Positions 1 through 11,523 of a DNA stretch of 64,000 nucleotides are shown piece by piece (positions within the stretch are counted from its first letter, which is position 1; each line of letters opens with the position of its first letter). The position numbers and the translations under genes are program-made. Source of the stretch: Enchytraeus crypticus (lineage: Eukaryota > Annelida > Clitellata > Enchytraeida > Enchytraeidae). The notes below the pieces were generated by a model, which had not been told where the DNA came from, made no database searches, and was given only the letters and a program-made list of their open reading frames with translations. The stretch is from assembly GCA_905160935.1 (NCBI GenBank), contig CAJHZI010000474.1, forward strand, positions 124,001 through 188,000. Reading direction: 5' to 3'.

Positions 1-90
1 TTGATTGCCGGCTTGGATTTGTCTCAATATTGCTCGATGTTATCATTGACGACTTTAGAAATCTAATTGTTGCTGTTGTTGCTCCAGTCT
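1..90 (+). repeat. 3' tail of LINE family B
   Basis: It resembles the tails at 25020-25090, 29030-29110 and 62300-62375: a tgctcgatgtt block, a gacga motif, then ctaattg and a TTG-rich run. Only the 3' end is inside the window. Confidence 0.5.
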
Positions 91-421
91 TTAAATAAAT
101 TGTCTTGATCTATATTCTTTCTCATCATTCTCACCGTTTTAGATATATCAGAGGTTATAATTTTTATCGGTTATACATTTTGTATGTTGCGGTAAAAGTA
201 TCAGCCCACGTTTAGATTTCTGGAGTCCTAGGTCCTCAGGACAACTCGAATCAGTATAATCATGCTGGTGTTAGTATTTGAGATGGAATAAAGAAGAATG
301 AGAACAATTGCGTTCTTCTTCCTATTCTTTGTTTACATATTGAAGATTTTAGCTGTATTTTATGCTATGATTTTAGAAAATAACAGCAATTAGTTACCGT
401 TAATTAGCTCTTAGCTACCGT

Positions 422-452
<31 letters not shown>

Positions 453-960
453 CTATGTTTATTTCTAAACGCTCAAAATATACAGTGACATATACAAACA
501 AGGCCGTCGAAAGGTCACAAGTAGCCTATCTGGTTGACCACCCCTCAACCATACAAATGTATGTAGTCATCAGTGACTACATCGAGCATTATGAAGACAA
601 ATCAAGCCGGCGAGAAGAAAGAAGATCCAAAAACTCTGCAAATGCCAAAATCCAGAAAATCTGTCATAAGATAAAGGGAATTATAAAAACGGAGGTTTAG
701 GCGCTGGTCGCAACTCATGGACACTGGATTAAAGAGCGGCGGAAGTGATAGGTTTTCATGTGCTTTTAGAACCCGTATTATATTTTTCCTTTAAAGTTTA
801 TTTTGAAATTATTCGATAGTTTAATTGCATTTAGCCGTAATAAGGACGTATTCATCTAAAAATAATGAATCACTATCAAAATATAAATCTTCTCATTAAG
901 ATGCTTACCAATATATAGCGTCATTTCATCATGCCGCTATACTGCAGGATTTAAGTATTA
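91..960. other. intergenic, no gene seen
   Basis: AT-rich sequence with a GA microsatellite at 421-449. An 81-codon open frame at 455-700 follows the GA run but has no recognisable domain, no clear splice signals and no second copy, so it is not called as a gene. Confidence 0.5.
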
Positions 961-965
961 GTAAT

Positions 966-1160
966 AATAATAAAGGTTTGATAATATAGGTTTAATGTGT
1001 GTTTCCTCATACAATGATGATATCAAGGACATCCCCCCATTATATGTCACTACAAATCGAAATCACCCCAAAACTATATGAAAAAATATGTGGTAAAAAG
1101 AAAGAAAAATATCCTAAATGGTGCCAGGCCGATGATCAAAAACCAGTCAGGCACCAAGAA
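966..1160 (-). mobile_element. LINE family C, 3' end
   Basis: Reverse-complement match to the tails at 42670-42850 and 9050-9248: gatcaccgg block, tcgttt/gggtgaatc block, gacgtcc, catcatcctt, a gacgttaaacc-like end and a TTATTA tail (here TAATAA at the left). Confidence 0.7.
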
Positions 1161-1621
1161 ATAATCAATGGCAGGACGAGATGTGTTTTCAACTTACAGT
1201 AGAAAGTAGAAGTAGTAGAATAGAGCAAAGATCTGGATGCAGAGAGTTCCTAACAGTAGGAGCTGAAAAAGAAAAAGAAAGTGTACCTAAAGAAGTGAGA
1301 ATATTAGAAATTTTGGTAGTTCGAAATCAGAAGAACGAAGCTTAGGAGAAACTTGATACTGGAATAGGAATCGGAAAGGTAAGAAGACTTACCAAAGATA
1401 ACTGTTTTGAAAGTTAACAAAGGAATTTTATACTTAATTCTTTGAACCACAGCAGGCATATCTGGAATTTATTATGCTCTATTTTTTGCAGCCAAAAGTA
1501 ATTAATGTAGTATAGTTAAATATCTAAATGTGATATGTTTTGTGTTGATATGTATCATCAGACTAGTTTGGGCAAGTCTCTTAGAATACTGAGCCCCCGT
1601 TCAACTGAAAATTCCTCAAAA

Positions 1622-1763
1622 ATGTCAGATTCGATTGATATCAAGCTTGAACCTGGCGTGTCAAGTGTCGGTGATGAGAGAGAAGATTTGTTGACACATT
1701 CGTCACTGGAAGAGAAGAATTTATCACCTGGATGTTACAACCAGACAATGATTAAGTGTGAAG
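1622..1763 (+). CDS. zinc-finger gene 1, exon 1
   Basis: ATG at 1622 opens 47 codons of acidic, Ser/Glu-rich sequence ending IKCE plus one base, followed by gtaaaaag. The frame is open upstream to 1535 without a better start. The phase-1 end matches the phase of the acceptor at 5222 and the arrangement in the paralogue. Confidence 0.6.
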
Positions 1764-4700
1764 GTAAAAAGTCTTTGTATCTTGTTTATTGGCTGAAAAT
1801 ATGAAACATTATAAGTTCCATAATATGTGATAACATAATATGTGAGTTGAGATTTGAGTTCACATTCATTACTGAAAGAGAATAATTTGTCAGGAAGATG
1901 CTTGAATAAATTGGAAGGTAATATATCTGTACTGTGATTTATTGATTTTAAACCCTATTTGAAAGAATTAAAATTTGTAATTTCCGAAAGTATTAGATTT
2001 TTTAGCTAGAATTGTAAAATGCATCTTTTTGCATGATCCTTCTATTAAAATTTATTAATATGTCTTGCAATATTTCTAAAACTGTTGCTATGATTTTCGA
2101 ACCTAGAGAGAGAAGATGGTCTTTAGACTATATTTTCCCTAATTTTAAACTTGGTAGTGATGACATTAATTTTTTCTCGCAATTTAAATATTTAGGTCGT
2201 TTGATTGATAATCGTTTATGTGGTGATAATGACATTAATCGTGAAATGGGTAATACCTTTGCCTGCACTAACACACTTTTAAGTGGATTTTTTAATTGCT
2301 CTCTTACAGTTAAAATGATTCTGTTTATGTTTTTACGATATTGCACTCTGGTCCAAGTTTAAAGTGTCTTCTTTAAGTTAATTTAGTTCATGTTGTATTA
2401 GTTGTGCCAAATGGTTCTTTGGTTTCAAAAGGCAGGATAGTTTATCTACCATGTTAGTTATGTAACTTCCTAGTTTTGATATGATTATATATAGCTCTAA
2501 ATGTGTGTATAATCAGTGTGTTAGTAAGTGTGGAGGTGCGCTGATTAATTGTTTTAGGTTGTGATTTTTCCATTTTAGAACTATAATATCTGATTTTATG
2601 AGTGTTTACCTGATTTATAACTGTGCTGTGCGTCTTGTATGCTTGGGCTTTGTGTGGGCTTTGCTGCCAGATTTCTAATTATAAATAAATAAATAATAAA
2701 TAAATAATAATTAGTTATTCAGTAATGATCGAAAGAACTACTCTACATTTACTCAGTAATTCAAACTAATCAAACAGTGTGGTTCTTGAGTTTTCAAGCT
2801 TTCCAAAGTAGTTCCTATTGACAAATTCTATAATTATGCGCTATTACTCAAATGCACTCAATTTTTTTCAAATTTACTCGCTAAAACGGCTGAAAATACA
2901 GATAGGGAAATTTGAATTGTTTAATTCAGTACATTATGACTCTCATCACGTTTTGCTCCTCTTATGCCACCCTTGAAGGCAAATTATAGTTGTCATTAAC
3001 ATAGAAATAGAGCCCTTTCTTTTTTATGCTCCCTCTTAAAAATATGTAGACTCTGAGTGAGAATAACTTCATCATGAGGATGCTTACAGAAGCAGCCATT
3101 AAATTTATGATTTATAATATGTGCTTTTATATTTACTTTTAATTATCTGTGTCTATCTGTAAAACGCTGGTAAAGCTAATGTTAACGTCAGTTACCTTAC
3201 TCGAATGCAATGTCAGTGACGGGCGAGCCCAGGATTTGAATCCCGCACCTACTGATGCACGGTCAAGTATCTTACTGACATCGCCACTGGCTCCAGCCGT
3301 TGGCGATGTATGTACCATGTATATACCTACATGTGCTTTTCTAACTGTGTAAGATTTCTGCATTTTCGCATATCCTAAAATAAACGAATAATAATAAGAC
3401 AAGTTATGCTAATTCATATTACATTTACTTTTATACATTTTATGTGATACTACTTGGTATATTCTTCTTGCATTGTGTTCGGGACACTGAAGAATAGAAC
3501 AACCGTTAACTACGCGTGTCATAAGAGATGACTGAGCAAGAACTGATATTGACGACGCAAATTCACCACAGAAACCTTATTTTTATCACGATAGAGTCTA
3601 CATAAGGTTTAGATAAGGCATAGCCTTTATGAAGGGATTAATTTGCTATCTATGGCTACCACTTGCAGAATACTAGTGAGAGATGATACTGTATTTGTTA
3701 ACACGAGACTTACGAGTCAGAATCACAGTGCCGACAACATCTTTGTTTTATTTCTTGAAGAATATTTTTTTAGCAAATATTAGAATTTAAATCAAATATT
3801 TATTACTTTGCTTATATAATTTTCAGAACTAAACGCAGATTGCTTAATTATCCAAGGATTAAGATAGAAGCAGCAACAATTAAGTAAATTTATCACTAAA
3901 GATTTAATCTGCTTTGTCACCAGGGTGCCATGACGTCATGGAAAGATTGTAATTCTGAGTGATGAGTTGTAACATGTGAATGATGAATATATAGTTAAAA
4001 TAATGATTGTAATAATGGTTTAACGTCCATTTCATATTCATAGGACGATATGAGGATTATTTAAATGTATTTTCAGGAAACTAAACAAAAATAGTCCTAT
4101 ATCAACATCTTGGAATTGATTTCCTTTTTGCATCTACTATAAAAAAATTTTATGTTGAAACTTAACAGCAATTCTTATTATCTAATTATTTAATTGTTTA
4201 TTAAAATTAACAGAACAAGTATTACAAAGACTGATTTCTCTAAAATTATTGTCTTTATATGCCTTGTGATGCCGTACTTTGAATATAGTATTCAGATACT
4301 TATCCACTACTATATTTACAATACTGTTGCTTTAATGTTAATTTTGTGCAGGTGAAACCAACGTACATCTGAGATCAGAACTACGAAACTGTTCAGTTGT
4401 ACTGAGACGTTTAGATGTCACATCCACTCTGAGATCAGGTTCTTTTAACCTAACACCTCATGATAATTACTGCATGTACTTGCTAGTTTTTATGTTAATG
4501 TATTTGTTTCTTTTAGCTAGGTTCATTATTAAAACTGAACCACAATATTGTTTGTAATGCATAATTATTAATATTTCTAGAAAATGTTTACAGTTTCTTT
4601 CATTGCAGTCTTTTTGTTAAATTTCATAAAATTTCAGATAAATTATCGCTTGCAGTAAAGGTAGAAGATTCTTTTTCATTATTTATTAATATTTCTTTTG

Positions 4701-6104
4701 TTCTGCATCACTATTTTTGTGCAACTCAGCCGTATTCCATCCAATTACCTCATTCAAGTTGTCATAGCTATATACTGTAGCTATGACTTACTTCTGTTTA
4801 TGAATGAATACATTATTTCTTGCTCGCCTACAAATATGCCAACCAAATCTAGGCCTGTACTTACCCAAACTTGCAATACAGAAACATGATAGTGTTGTTC
4901 ATCTGATGCTCTCCCAGTCACTGATATGCAATTTAAAGCTGACGTTGAAATGGGCCTTGGCTGTGATATAAAAAGAGCTAAGCTGGTGTAGCTCTGATTA
5001 GCATTTAATTAAAATGTTATACCTTTAAATTTGTCCTATGTTATAATTTATAAAAAGTTTGCATTGACAAATATACAATATATTGAATAGTAATGCTATA
5101 TTTGGGTATAATCTAGGATAAAATGTATTAATGAGCATTGAGAAGATGGAGCTACATTAAATTATGATGTTTCATTTTTATCATATTAAATCATTTTATT
5201 CTTTTTTATATGATTTCTCAGGTGTAACAGATTCCAGTAGAAGACCATCAAGTGAATCGGATCCTGCACGACGTGACAAATGTTCTCAGTGTGAGGTAAC
5301 GTTCAGTGAAACAGATCAAGTGAAGCCAAGTGCACAGTGTAAACAATTGAGTGACAGTCATTTTAGTTGTACTCAGTGTGAAAAACATTCAGCTATAACA
5401 AATACTTAAAGAAGCACATACAACGTAAACATGAGAACAGCAGAGGGCATTGTTGTACTCTGTGTGATAAATCATTCCGTCTTAAATCGCTCCTCACTCA
5501 GCATATCAAACACGTGCATAGAGATAACAAATATAAGTGTGACAAGTGTGATTTCAGTTCTAAGTACAGACAGCATCTAAATCATCACATCTCAGCTGTT
5601 CATTTAGAGGACAAACCTCACGAGTGTCCACAGTGTGACTATTGCTGCTCACAGAAGAGTGATCTAACACGCCACATACGTTTAGTTCACAGTAAAGAAA
5701 AGTCTTTTGAATGCTCCTCTTGTGACAAGAAATTCCCAACATCACAAAATCTTAATAAACACTGGAGATCAGTTCATTGTGGAGAAAAACCTTTCACCTG
5801 TTATCAGTGTGATTATAAGTGTTCAGAGAAGAGTGATCTTACTAAGCATAAGAGATGTGTTCATGATGGAATACGTCGTTTTGGCTGTGCTCAGTGTGAA
5901 TACAAGAGTTCTACCAAGAGTTACCTCAAGCAGCATTGGTTATCAGTACACTATCAACAGAGACCCTATTCTTGTACTGTGTGTGGTCGAGCTTTCAGTA
6001 GTAAAACTAGTCTTGTATATCACGCTTACATTTCTTATAAACAGCAGTTTATAAGAAATGTAAGCCTCGTTCAGCAAATGAATGTAGTACATCTTTCAGT
6101 TTAG
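1622..6104 (+). CDS. C2H2 zinc-finger gene 1 (frameshifted)
   Basis: Probable nuclear DNA-binding protein, paralogous to the gene at 16348-19645. Exon 1 (1622-1763) gives an acidic N-terminus starting MSDSIDIKLEPG and ends in phase 1. The finger exon starts at 5222 after a ctcag acceptor, also phase 1. It opens with a degenerate CxxC segment (CSQCEVTF) and then carries classical fingers of the CxxC-x12-HxxxH type with near-identical order to the paralogue (SSKYRQHLNHH, CDYCCSQKSDL, CDYKCSEKSDL). The A-run at 5381-5385 is one base short of what the paralogue predicts, so the first finger shifts frame and stops at 5407-5409; the correct frame then runs open to 6104. This is either a real pseudogenising change or a homopolymer error. 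The last finger lacks its closing histidine and ends in an inverted duplication. A small exon could exist near 4352-4438 but its donor is poor. Confidence 0.7.
1857..1921 (+). repeat. exon-like copy of exon 1's 3' end
   Basis: About 94 bases past the exon 1 donor the sequence again encodes a run like the exon end (HSLLKENNLSGRC against HSSLEEKNLSPGC) and again ends GAAG followed by a gtaata donor. It could be a cryptic alternative exon or a decayed tandem duplicate. A weaker third echo lies at 3050-3090. Confidence 0.5.
2015..2712 (+). mobile_element. non-LTR retrotransposon fragment (LINE E)
   Basis: The frame from 2033 reads as the segment just after a reverse-transcriptase palm (FKYLGRLIDNRL, then NTFACTNTLLSGF and SLTVKMILF). 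It decays through stops and ends in an AAATAA-type tail at 2685-2712, as expected of a 5'-truncated LINE insertion in intron 1 of zinc-finger gene 1. Confidence 0.65.
3166..3298 (-). mobile_element. tRNA-like SINE family A
   Basis: Full-length copy; the reverse complement begins ggctggagccagtggcgatg, has a GATTCAAATCC B box and ends ttaacattagctttaccagc-like. Confidence 0.85.
3593..3652 (-). repeat. fragment of repeat family G
   Basis: ataaggcatagcc and tgaagggattaa match the family G copies at 34600-34800 and 44070-44250. Confidence 0.5.
5222..6104 (+). CDS. zinc-finger gene 1, finger exon (frameshifted)
   Basis: The exon begins with phase-1 codon completion (G + GT). A CxxC pseudo-finger is followed, after the frame break at 5381-5385, by fingers starting at about CCTLCDKSFRL, YKCDKCDFSS, HECPQCDYCC, FECSSCDKKF, FTCYQCDYKC and FGCAQCEYKS, then a last one at YSCTVCGRAF. 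Linkers resemble the H/C link (EKPF, EKSF). The last finger is followed by 20-odd residues created by the hairpin at 6024-6065. Confidence 0.75.
6024..6065. repeat. perfect 19-bp inverted repeat, 4-base loop
   Basis: Arms gcttacatttcttataaac (6024-6042) and gtttataagaaatgtaagc (6047-6065) are exact reverse complements around agca. It sits inside the last finger's coding sequence and replaces the expected closing histidine region. Confidence 0.95.
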
Positions 6105-6220
6105 ACTGACATTTCAGAAGACATTAACGCTGTACATGGTGATATTAGGTTAAACTTGTGATAATAGTGTCAGTAGATTCACACGCTTTACAGTCTGCAT
6201 GTGCACTGCTCATGTGTATA

Positions 6221-6353
6221 AGCTGGTAAACTAATGTTAACGTCAGTTTCCTCACTCGAAAGGGATGTCAGTGACGGGCAAACACAGGATTTGAACCACG
6301 CACATACTGATCCGCGGTCGAGTACCTGACCGACATCGCCACTGGCTACAGTC
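6221..6353 (-). mobile_element. tRNA-like SINE family A
   Basis: Reverse-complement copy; B box region reads gatttgaacc on the + strand; one base is missing from the usual aaagctaatg end. Confidence 0.8.
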
Positions 6354-6555
6354 AATTACATTACCTTGTGATATAATTAGAAGATTTTCTTTTTTTAAGT
6401 TTCCTATTAAAATACTATATATTTTAATTCCTATTCCGCACGTATTTAAAGAATTTGTCCAGGTTTTATTGGCAAACTGTTCAATTGTAACTATGAACTT
6501 TTACTGCGCCTAACAATCTCGTCACTGCCAGCAGTCCTGCCTCAAAAGAATGACC

Positions 6556-7020
6556 TTTGTACATTTAGTAGAGTTACCCCAATGTACACTCAGTAAAGTC
6601 ACTCCAATGTACACTCAGTAAAGTCACTCCAATGTACACTCGGTTAAGTCACTCCAATGTACACTCAGTAAAGTCACTCCAATGTACACTCAGTAGAATC
6701 ACTCAAATGTACACTCAGTAGAATCACTCTAATGTACACTCAGTAGAGTCATTCCAATGTACACTCAGTAGAGTCACTCCAATGTACACTCAGTAGATTC
6801 ACTCCAATGTACACTCAGTAAAGTCACTCCAATGTACACTCAGTAGCGTCACTCCAATGTACACTCGGTAAAGTCACTCCAATGTACACTCAGTAGAGTC
6901 ACTGCAATGTACACTCAGTAGAGTCACTCCAATGTACACTCAGTTGAGTCACTCCAATGTACACTCAGTAAAGTCACTCCAATGTACACTTAGTAGAGTC
7001 ACTCCAATGTACAATTAGTA
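6556..7020. repeat. 25-bp minisatellite, about 18 units
   Basis: Head-to-tail units of the form agtcactccaatgtacact plus cagtag/cagtaa, with scattered single-base changes and weaker ends. Confidence 0.95.
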
Positions 7021-7411
7021 AGATATCAATTAACAAATTTTTTTACGAAAGGTTAAACACACTTTATATTTTGTCTGATCAGTCTACCTGCGAATCCATT
7101 CGATTTTATTGGAGACTCGTCGTTCATCTTAAATTACTTCTCTTGACGTTAAAGGTTTTGAACAGTAATTTGTTATCCGACACTGTTAATTGTAGCACTT
7201 TATTGCAAATTCTAATGCGATTTACTAAATTAAGAATAACCTGATGTCTTTCGTCTGATGGAGAGATCATAGTTGCTGTGCCGGGTGTCCCATGGGCGTG
7301 TATCTCGAGCGATTGAGTTGGCTTAAAGATGGCGGAATTCATGGGAAGTGGTACGGAAGACCAGGACAGAGTCTCGAAAATTATGCCGGAGCTGTTGGAT
7401 AGAATAGACGC

Positions 7412-7515
7412 CGAGTCAAAGGCAACGATTACTAATAAACATGAAGAGGAAGGAGGAAATGGGTCTTAAACAATCATCTGTGCTTCCTGACCAAGTGTGC
7501 CGTTATGTTTATGTT
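7412..7515 (+). mobile_element. 5S-derived SINE, 3' tail
   Basis: Carries ggcaacgattactaat, gaggaaggaggaaatggg and the end cttcctgaccaagtgtgccg found at the 3' side of the full copies at 44805, 48845 and 50165. The 5S part is missing. Confidence 0.7.
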
Positions 7516-7724
7516 TGAGCCATGTGGAGCCGCTAGAGCAAGCGCCTCCGTTCTTACACGGGCTCTGCAGGTATCCAATCCGTATAACAACCTGACATCT
7601 GTTGATCCTCTTCACTGCGCTGCCAAAGTATATTCACTGCCTCATTTGTCTGAGCAATTAACCCCATTGTTTAAATGTTGTATAAAAGTCTAATAAAAGA
7701 CTTCAAGATCATTTCTTCTGCTTC

Positions 7725-7885
7725 AGTGCACTGCCAAGAGAAAGGTTCATGATACTCAAAGTCTGTTTTCTCGCTTCATAAGAGCACTCCTTAGATCAAC
7801 AAGTTAATCCCTTCATAAAGTTTATGTCATATCCATACCTTACGTAGCCTATAGCTTGGGAGAGATATAGCTGTTGAACATAATA
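7725..7885 (+). repeat. interspersed repeat family G
   Basis: Shares gtgcactgccaag, ctcaaagtctg, cgcttcataagagcactcc and ttaatcccttc with copies at 44070, 57793 and (reverse) 34600. No coding potential is seen; class unknown. Confidence 0.6.
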
Positions 7886-7925
7886 AATGACTTATTAATG
7901 CTTTCGTTTTTATTTCGTTTTATTT

Positions 7926-7971
7926 ATATCCCTTCCCGCCGCGGTCGGATATCCCTTCCCGCCGCGGTCGG
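7926..7971. repeat. two 23-bp GC-rich tandem units
   Basis: The unit tatcccttcccgccgcggtc plus gga occurs twice in a row; no wider context is recognised. The bases from 7972 to 8150 hold no gene that I can see. Confidence 0.8.
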
Positions 7972-8150
7972 ATGACGCGATGAGAAGGAGCGATGAAGGA
8001 GGAAGCACCGGAGTAAGGATGGGGTCATAGTGGGAGAGCAAGGAGTGTGAACCCGGAGCCTCCACTAGAGAAACCATCGAGCCCTACGAGGACGACAATG
8101 TCCCTGGTCCTCCTCGTAAGCGACGAGGGAGCAAGCCTAACTCAACCTTT

Positions 8151-8220
8151 AGTGACGGGCGATCCCAGGGTTTGAACCCCGCACATAGTGATCCGCTGTC
8201 GAATAGCTAACCGACTGGCT
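8151..8220 (-). mobile_element. SINE family A, partial
   Basis: Only the tRNA-like half (gtgacgggcgatcccagg to ccgactggct) remains. Confidence 0.7.
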
Positions 8221-8569
8221 TCTGGTAGCTAGAAACTAAAAAAGTCATAAACTCTGTATGTTTGTAGTCATAAACATTACATAATGATTAATTTGATAGG
8301 CTATACTTGAGAAATAAGGATTATGATTTAATTAATTTAATAGATTTCTGACTTGGCAAATTTTAAAAATCATGTCGACGTACGCTAAATTCACATATAG
8401 GTTTCAAAGGTTAATACTTAGTTAATAATAGATTACTAAAGCGTTTTTATCCATGTGACTAAGTTTAGTAGGCAGTGAAAAACTTCTTTTAGCATTGTTT
8501 CAATTGATGCGATACAAGTTATGGTTCAGCGTAGGTAAAAGGAGAGGATAGTAAGTGGGCTTTAATGTT

Positions 8570-8735
8570 ATCAGTGGCTAAAGTGGAAATTGAGAGCTAG
8601 TGGAACGGTCAGAATTTTTCAGGCCCACATTTAGCCTAATGTATTTAGGCCTAGGCCTATATGTCTTCTAGTATCTGTAATATTGGACCCTAGCGGGGGA
8701 ACGCACTTCAGACAAAATGAGAACTATTAGAACGC
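8570..8735. mobile_element. small element with inverted ends (MITE-like)
   Basis: Left end aaagtggaaattgagagcta and the internal gaacgcacttc..atgagaac block match copies at 23648, 32845 and 35685. Those copies show reverse-complement ends (tagctctcaattcc), so this is probably a nonautonomous DNA element. Confidence 0.55.
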
Positions 8736-8924
8736 CGTTCCCACAGATTGTTGCTGATTAATTTGAAAAGTATAGGCCTTCAATGTAACCAATTCTTCAA
8801 AACTAGACTCTGTATTGTTGAATCCTGCATTTTCCCACTTTTAAGAAACCTAAACATATTCCTGTCGTTTCAGAAGCCTAGTAAATCCCAACCAAAATTG
8901 AAATAGGCCTTCTATAGTATGAAG

Positions 8925-9015
8925 AGGAGTTTCAAATATTTGGGTCATACTATAACCGATGACGGGAAGTGGGAGACAGAAATATGCAGTAGGATTGCAC
9001 CATGCAAACATTGAG
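8925..9015 (+). mobile_element. LINE family A fragment
   Basis: Encodes FKYLGHTITDDGKWETEICS-like sequence matching 53980-54060. It is directly followed by a LINE C end. Confidence 0.75.
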
Positions 9016-9049
9016 CACTGTGGAACCTTTTCCCACTGTAGACATAATC

Positions 9050-9216
9050 AATCTACCCTGACCATTTTTGATCACCGGACTGGCTTTCGTTTAGGATCTT
9101 ACTTCTCCACAGCACATTTCTTCTGCAGATTGGTCTGGGTGAATTGATCTGTAGTGATGTGTGCTGTTGGGGACGTCCCTGACATCATCCTTGGATGTGG
9201 AAACGGACGTTAAACC

Positions 9217-9248
<32 letters not shown>
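9050..9248 (+). mobile_element. LINE family C, 3' end
   Basis: tttgatcaccgg, gggtgaattgatctgtagtg, gacgtccctgacatcatcc and cggacgttaaacc followed by a TTA microsatellite tail. Confidence 0.8.
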
Positions 9249-9249
<1 letters not shown>

Positions 9250-9289
9250 ACCTAATCAAAGCCGATGAGCAGAGTGAGTGGTCCATAAA

Positions 9290-11523
9290 CAGTGCGAGCC
9301 AAAATCTGGGTAGTCAGTCCAAGGAAGGGTACTAGCTAAGGGTACTAGCGGAATAGAGGTTTACGTGTTGGTCTCAGTCCGTGGACGTTTGGTGGATAGG
9401 AAAAGTCAAACAGAAAAGCTTTAAATCGTCCATGAAACTGTTCGTAAAGTAGGAAAGGGTGATCAGGAATAGACGAGGGGGTGCGAACAGTGGAAGGAAG
9501 AGAATTCCAAATCTGTGGTGCAGCATGCTGGAAGGAGCGCCTAGACAGCTTGCTAGGTGAAGGAAGGCTCGGTCTCTCTAGAGTAACTAACTTAGAGGAC
9601 CTAGTGGACGACTGCCTGGAGGTAGGGTGCCCCACTTGTAGTAAGTGGGACATGTGACTAATACCGGGAGTGGTGATGGACTTATAAGTTAGAGAAACTG
9701 TCTTGTATGCATGTAGAATGCGTTCTCTAACTTTGAGCCATGGCAGTGCAAGGACTTGAGGATTAGAGTGACATGAGGATAGGCCATTTGGAGCTACGAA
9801 AGACTGTACCTGCAAGGGAATTCATAATGAACTGCAACCTATCAATCTCGCAACTGGGAAGATTTAGAAATAGGGAGTTGCAGTAATCTAGCTTCGAAGG
9901 CACGAGAGCAGCAAAAAAAAACACCAACTCAGTCTTGGATGGATTGAGTGCCAAGAAATTGGCAGACATCCAGGATGATATATGCTGAAAAGATTGCTGT
10001 ACATGCCTTTGCAGCAGGATAGGAGTGGGGGGGGGGGGGGTAAAGCATATGTACAGCTGAGTGTCATCAGCGAAAAGTTGATGGTCTAATGAATGTGAAG
10101 AGATCAAGGAGCTAAGTGGAGTAGTGTATAAGTTAAAGAGGATAGGACCAACAACGGAGCCCTGAGACACACCGTACTTGAGGATGGAAGGTGGAGAGGC
10201 ATACTCTTGCACTTTGACGCTGAAAGTATACTATCGGTGAGGTATGAAGTAGAGCAGGCAAGTGCATTGCCGTGGATACCAAACCATGAGGATTAAGACG
10301 CTGTAGAAGGATTTAGTGATCGATGGTGTCGAAAGCAGCAGACAGATCGAGAATACAAAGTCCAGTGACACGTTGAGTGCACATGGCGTTAGTAATAGTG
10401 TTACAGACAGAAAGAAGAACAGTTTCAGTAGAGCAATTTTGGGTATATGCAGATTGGTATTTATTGAAGAGGTCATTAGACTTAAGACGAGTGGAGTGTC
10501 TTCGAGAGACTGTACTAGTCTTTCGGTGAGTTTGGAAATGAAAGGTAGATTGGATACAGGCCTGCAGTTGGAGAGTGATTCCTTGTCGAGCGAGTGTTTC
10601 TTTAGGAGTGGAGTGACAATAGCATTAATTTGAATGACTGTGGAAATGTGCCAGACGACAAGGATAAATTAACAATTTTAGAAATTGCAGGTGCCAGAAA
10701 ATGGATGCACTTCTTCAACAGAGAAGTAGGGATAGGGTCGAGATCACAGTGCTTGGGAGAAGTCAAGACTTGTTGCGTGATCTCCTAAATGGTGACAGGG
10801 GTAAAGCTATGGAGCTGCTCATCGGTTGATTTGGTTGGTTGAGGATAGTGAGATGTGGAACTAGAGATGAGAGGAGTGATGGATGACCGGAGTTGGTTGA
10901 TTTTATCAGAGAAGTAAAGAGCAAACCGTTTAGGAAGTGATTCAGCTGGAAATGAAGGAAGAGACGGAGAGGGTGACCTATGTAATAAAGTGTTGACTGC
11001 TTTCCATAGGTTCTTGGAGTCTACTGCATTGCGGATGACAGTGGAGAAGTATCGTTTTTCTTAGCAGAGGCAATGGCAGAACGATACGCCTTATAGCCTA
11101 CTGTAGATTTGATGTAGTTTTCCAAACTACAGCATAGGTTTCACGCCACTTCCTGTCAGCTCTACACATTCAGCCTTCAACTTAGCTAGTTCTGGAGTGA
11201 ACCATGGGTTAGACTCCCTAATAGTTTTACGAGTTAAAGGTGCGTGGTTGTCAAGCAGGACAGAAAGTGTGGAGTTGTTCTGGTGTACAAGTTCATCAAG
11301 GTAAAGAGAAGGCGACTTGATAAGAGTCGAATTCTCGAGGTCAGAGCAAAATTGATCGATATTGATACTATTTATTTTCCGGTATGATATCGTAGTGGTG
11401 TTAGGTACAGTTTTGGATTTCATGTGGTTGAATGAGCAAGTGACGGGGAAGTGGTCAGATGGAGAATGAGATAAAATGTCAATGCTCCTAGGATCTATAG
11501 GCTGGTTAGATAGCCTATATGGC
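9290..11523 (-). mobile_element. non-LTR retrotransposon (LINE B, CR1/L2-like)
   Basis: Read on the minus strand, 11423-11127 encodes the linker between endonuclease and reverse transcriptase (NPWFTPELAKLK). 10212-9763 holds the palm motifs: GVSQGSVVGPILF (motif B region) and HQLFADDTQLYI (motif C, catalytic FADD). 9815-9345 is the C-terminus (APQIWNSLPSTVRT, GRFKAFLFDFSY). Frames are broken by several indels and the 5' end is missing, so the element is dead. Its 3' tail recurs at 1-90, 24660-25090, 28735-29110, 39160-39235 and 62215-62375. Confidence 0.9.

Noticed and set aside
455..700. 81-codon frame after the GA run
   Set aside because: No domain, no homologous copy, no splice or start context; may be chance.
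4352..4438. Extra exon in zinc-finger gene 1
   Set aside because: A tgtgcag acceptor and open phase-1 frame exist, but the donor (gttctt) is poor and the paralogue has no equivalent.
5707..6054. 115-codon frame overlapping the finger exon
   Set aside because: Frame shadow of the zinc-finger coding sequence.
9763..11423. LINE B open frames as host genes
   Set aside because: They carry reverse-transcriptase motifs and many disruptions.
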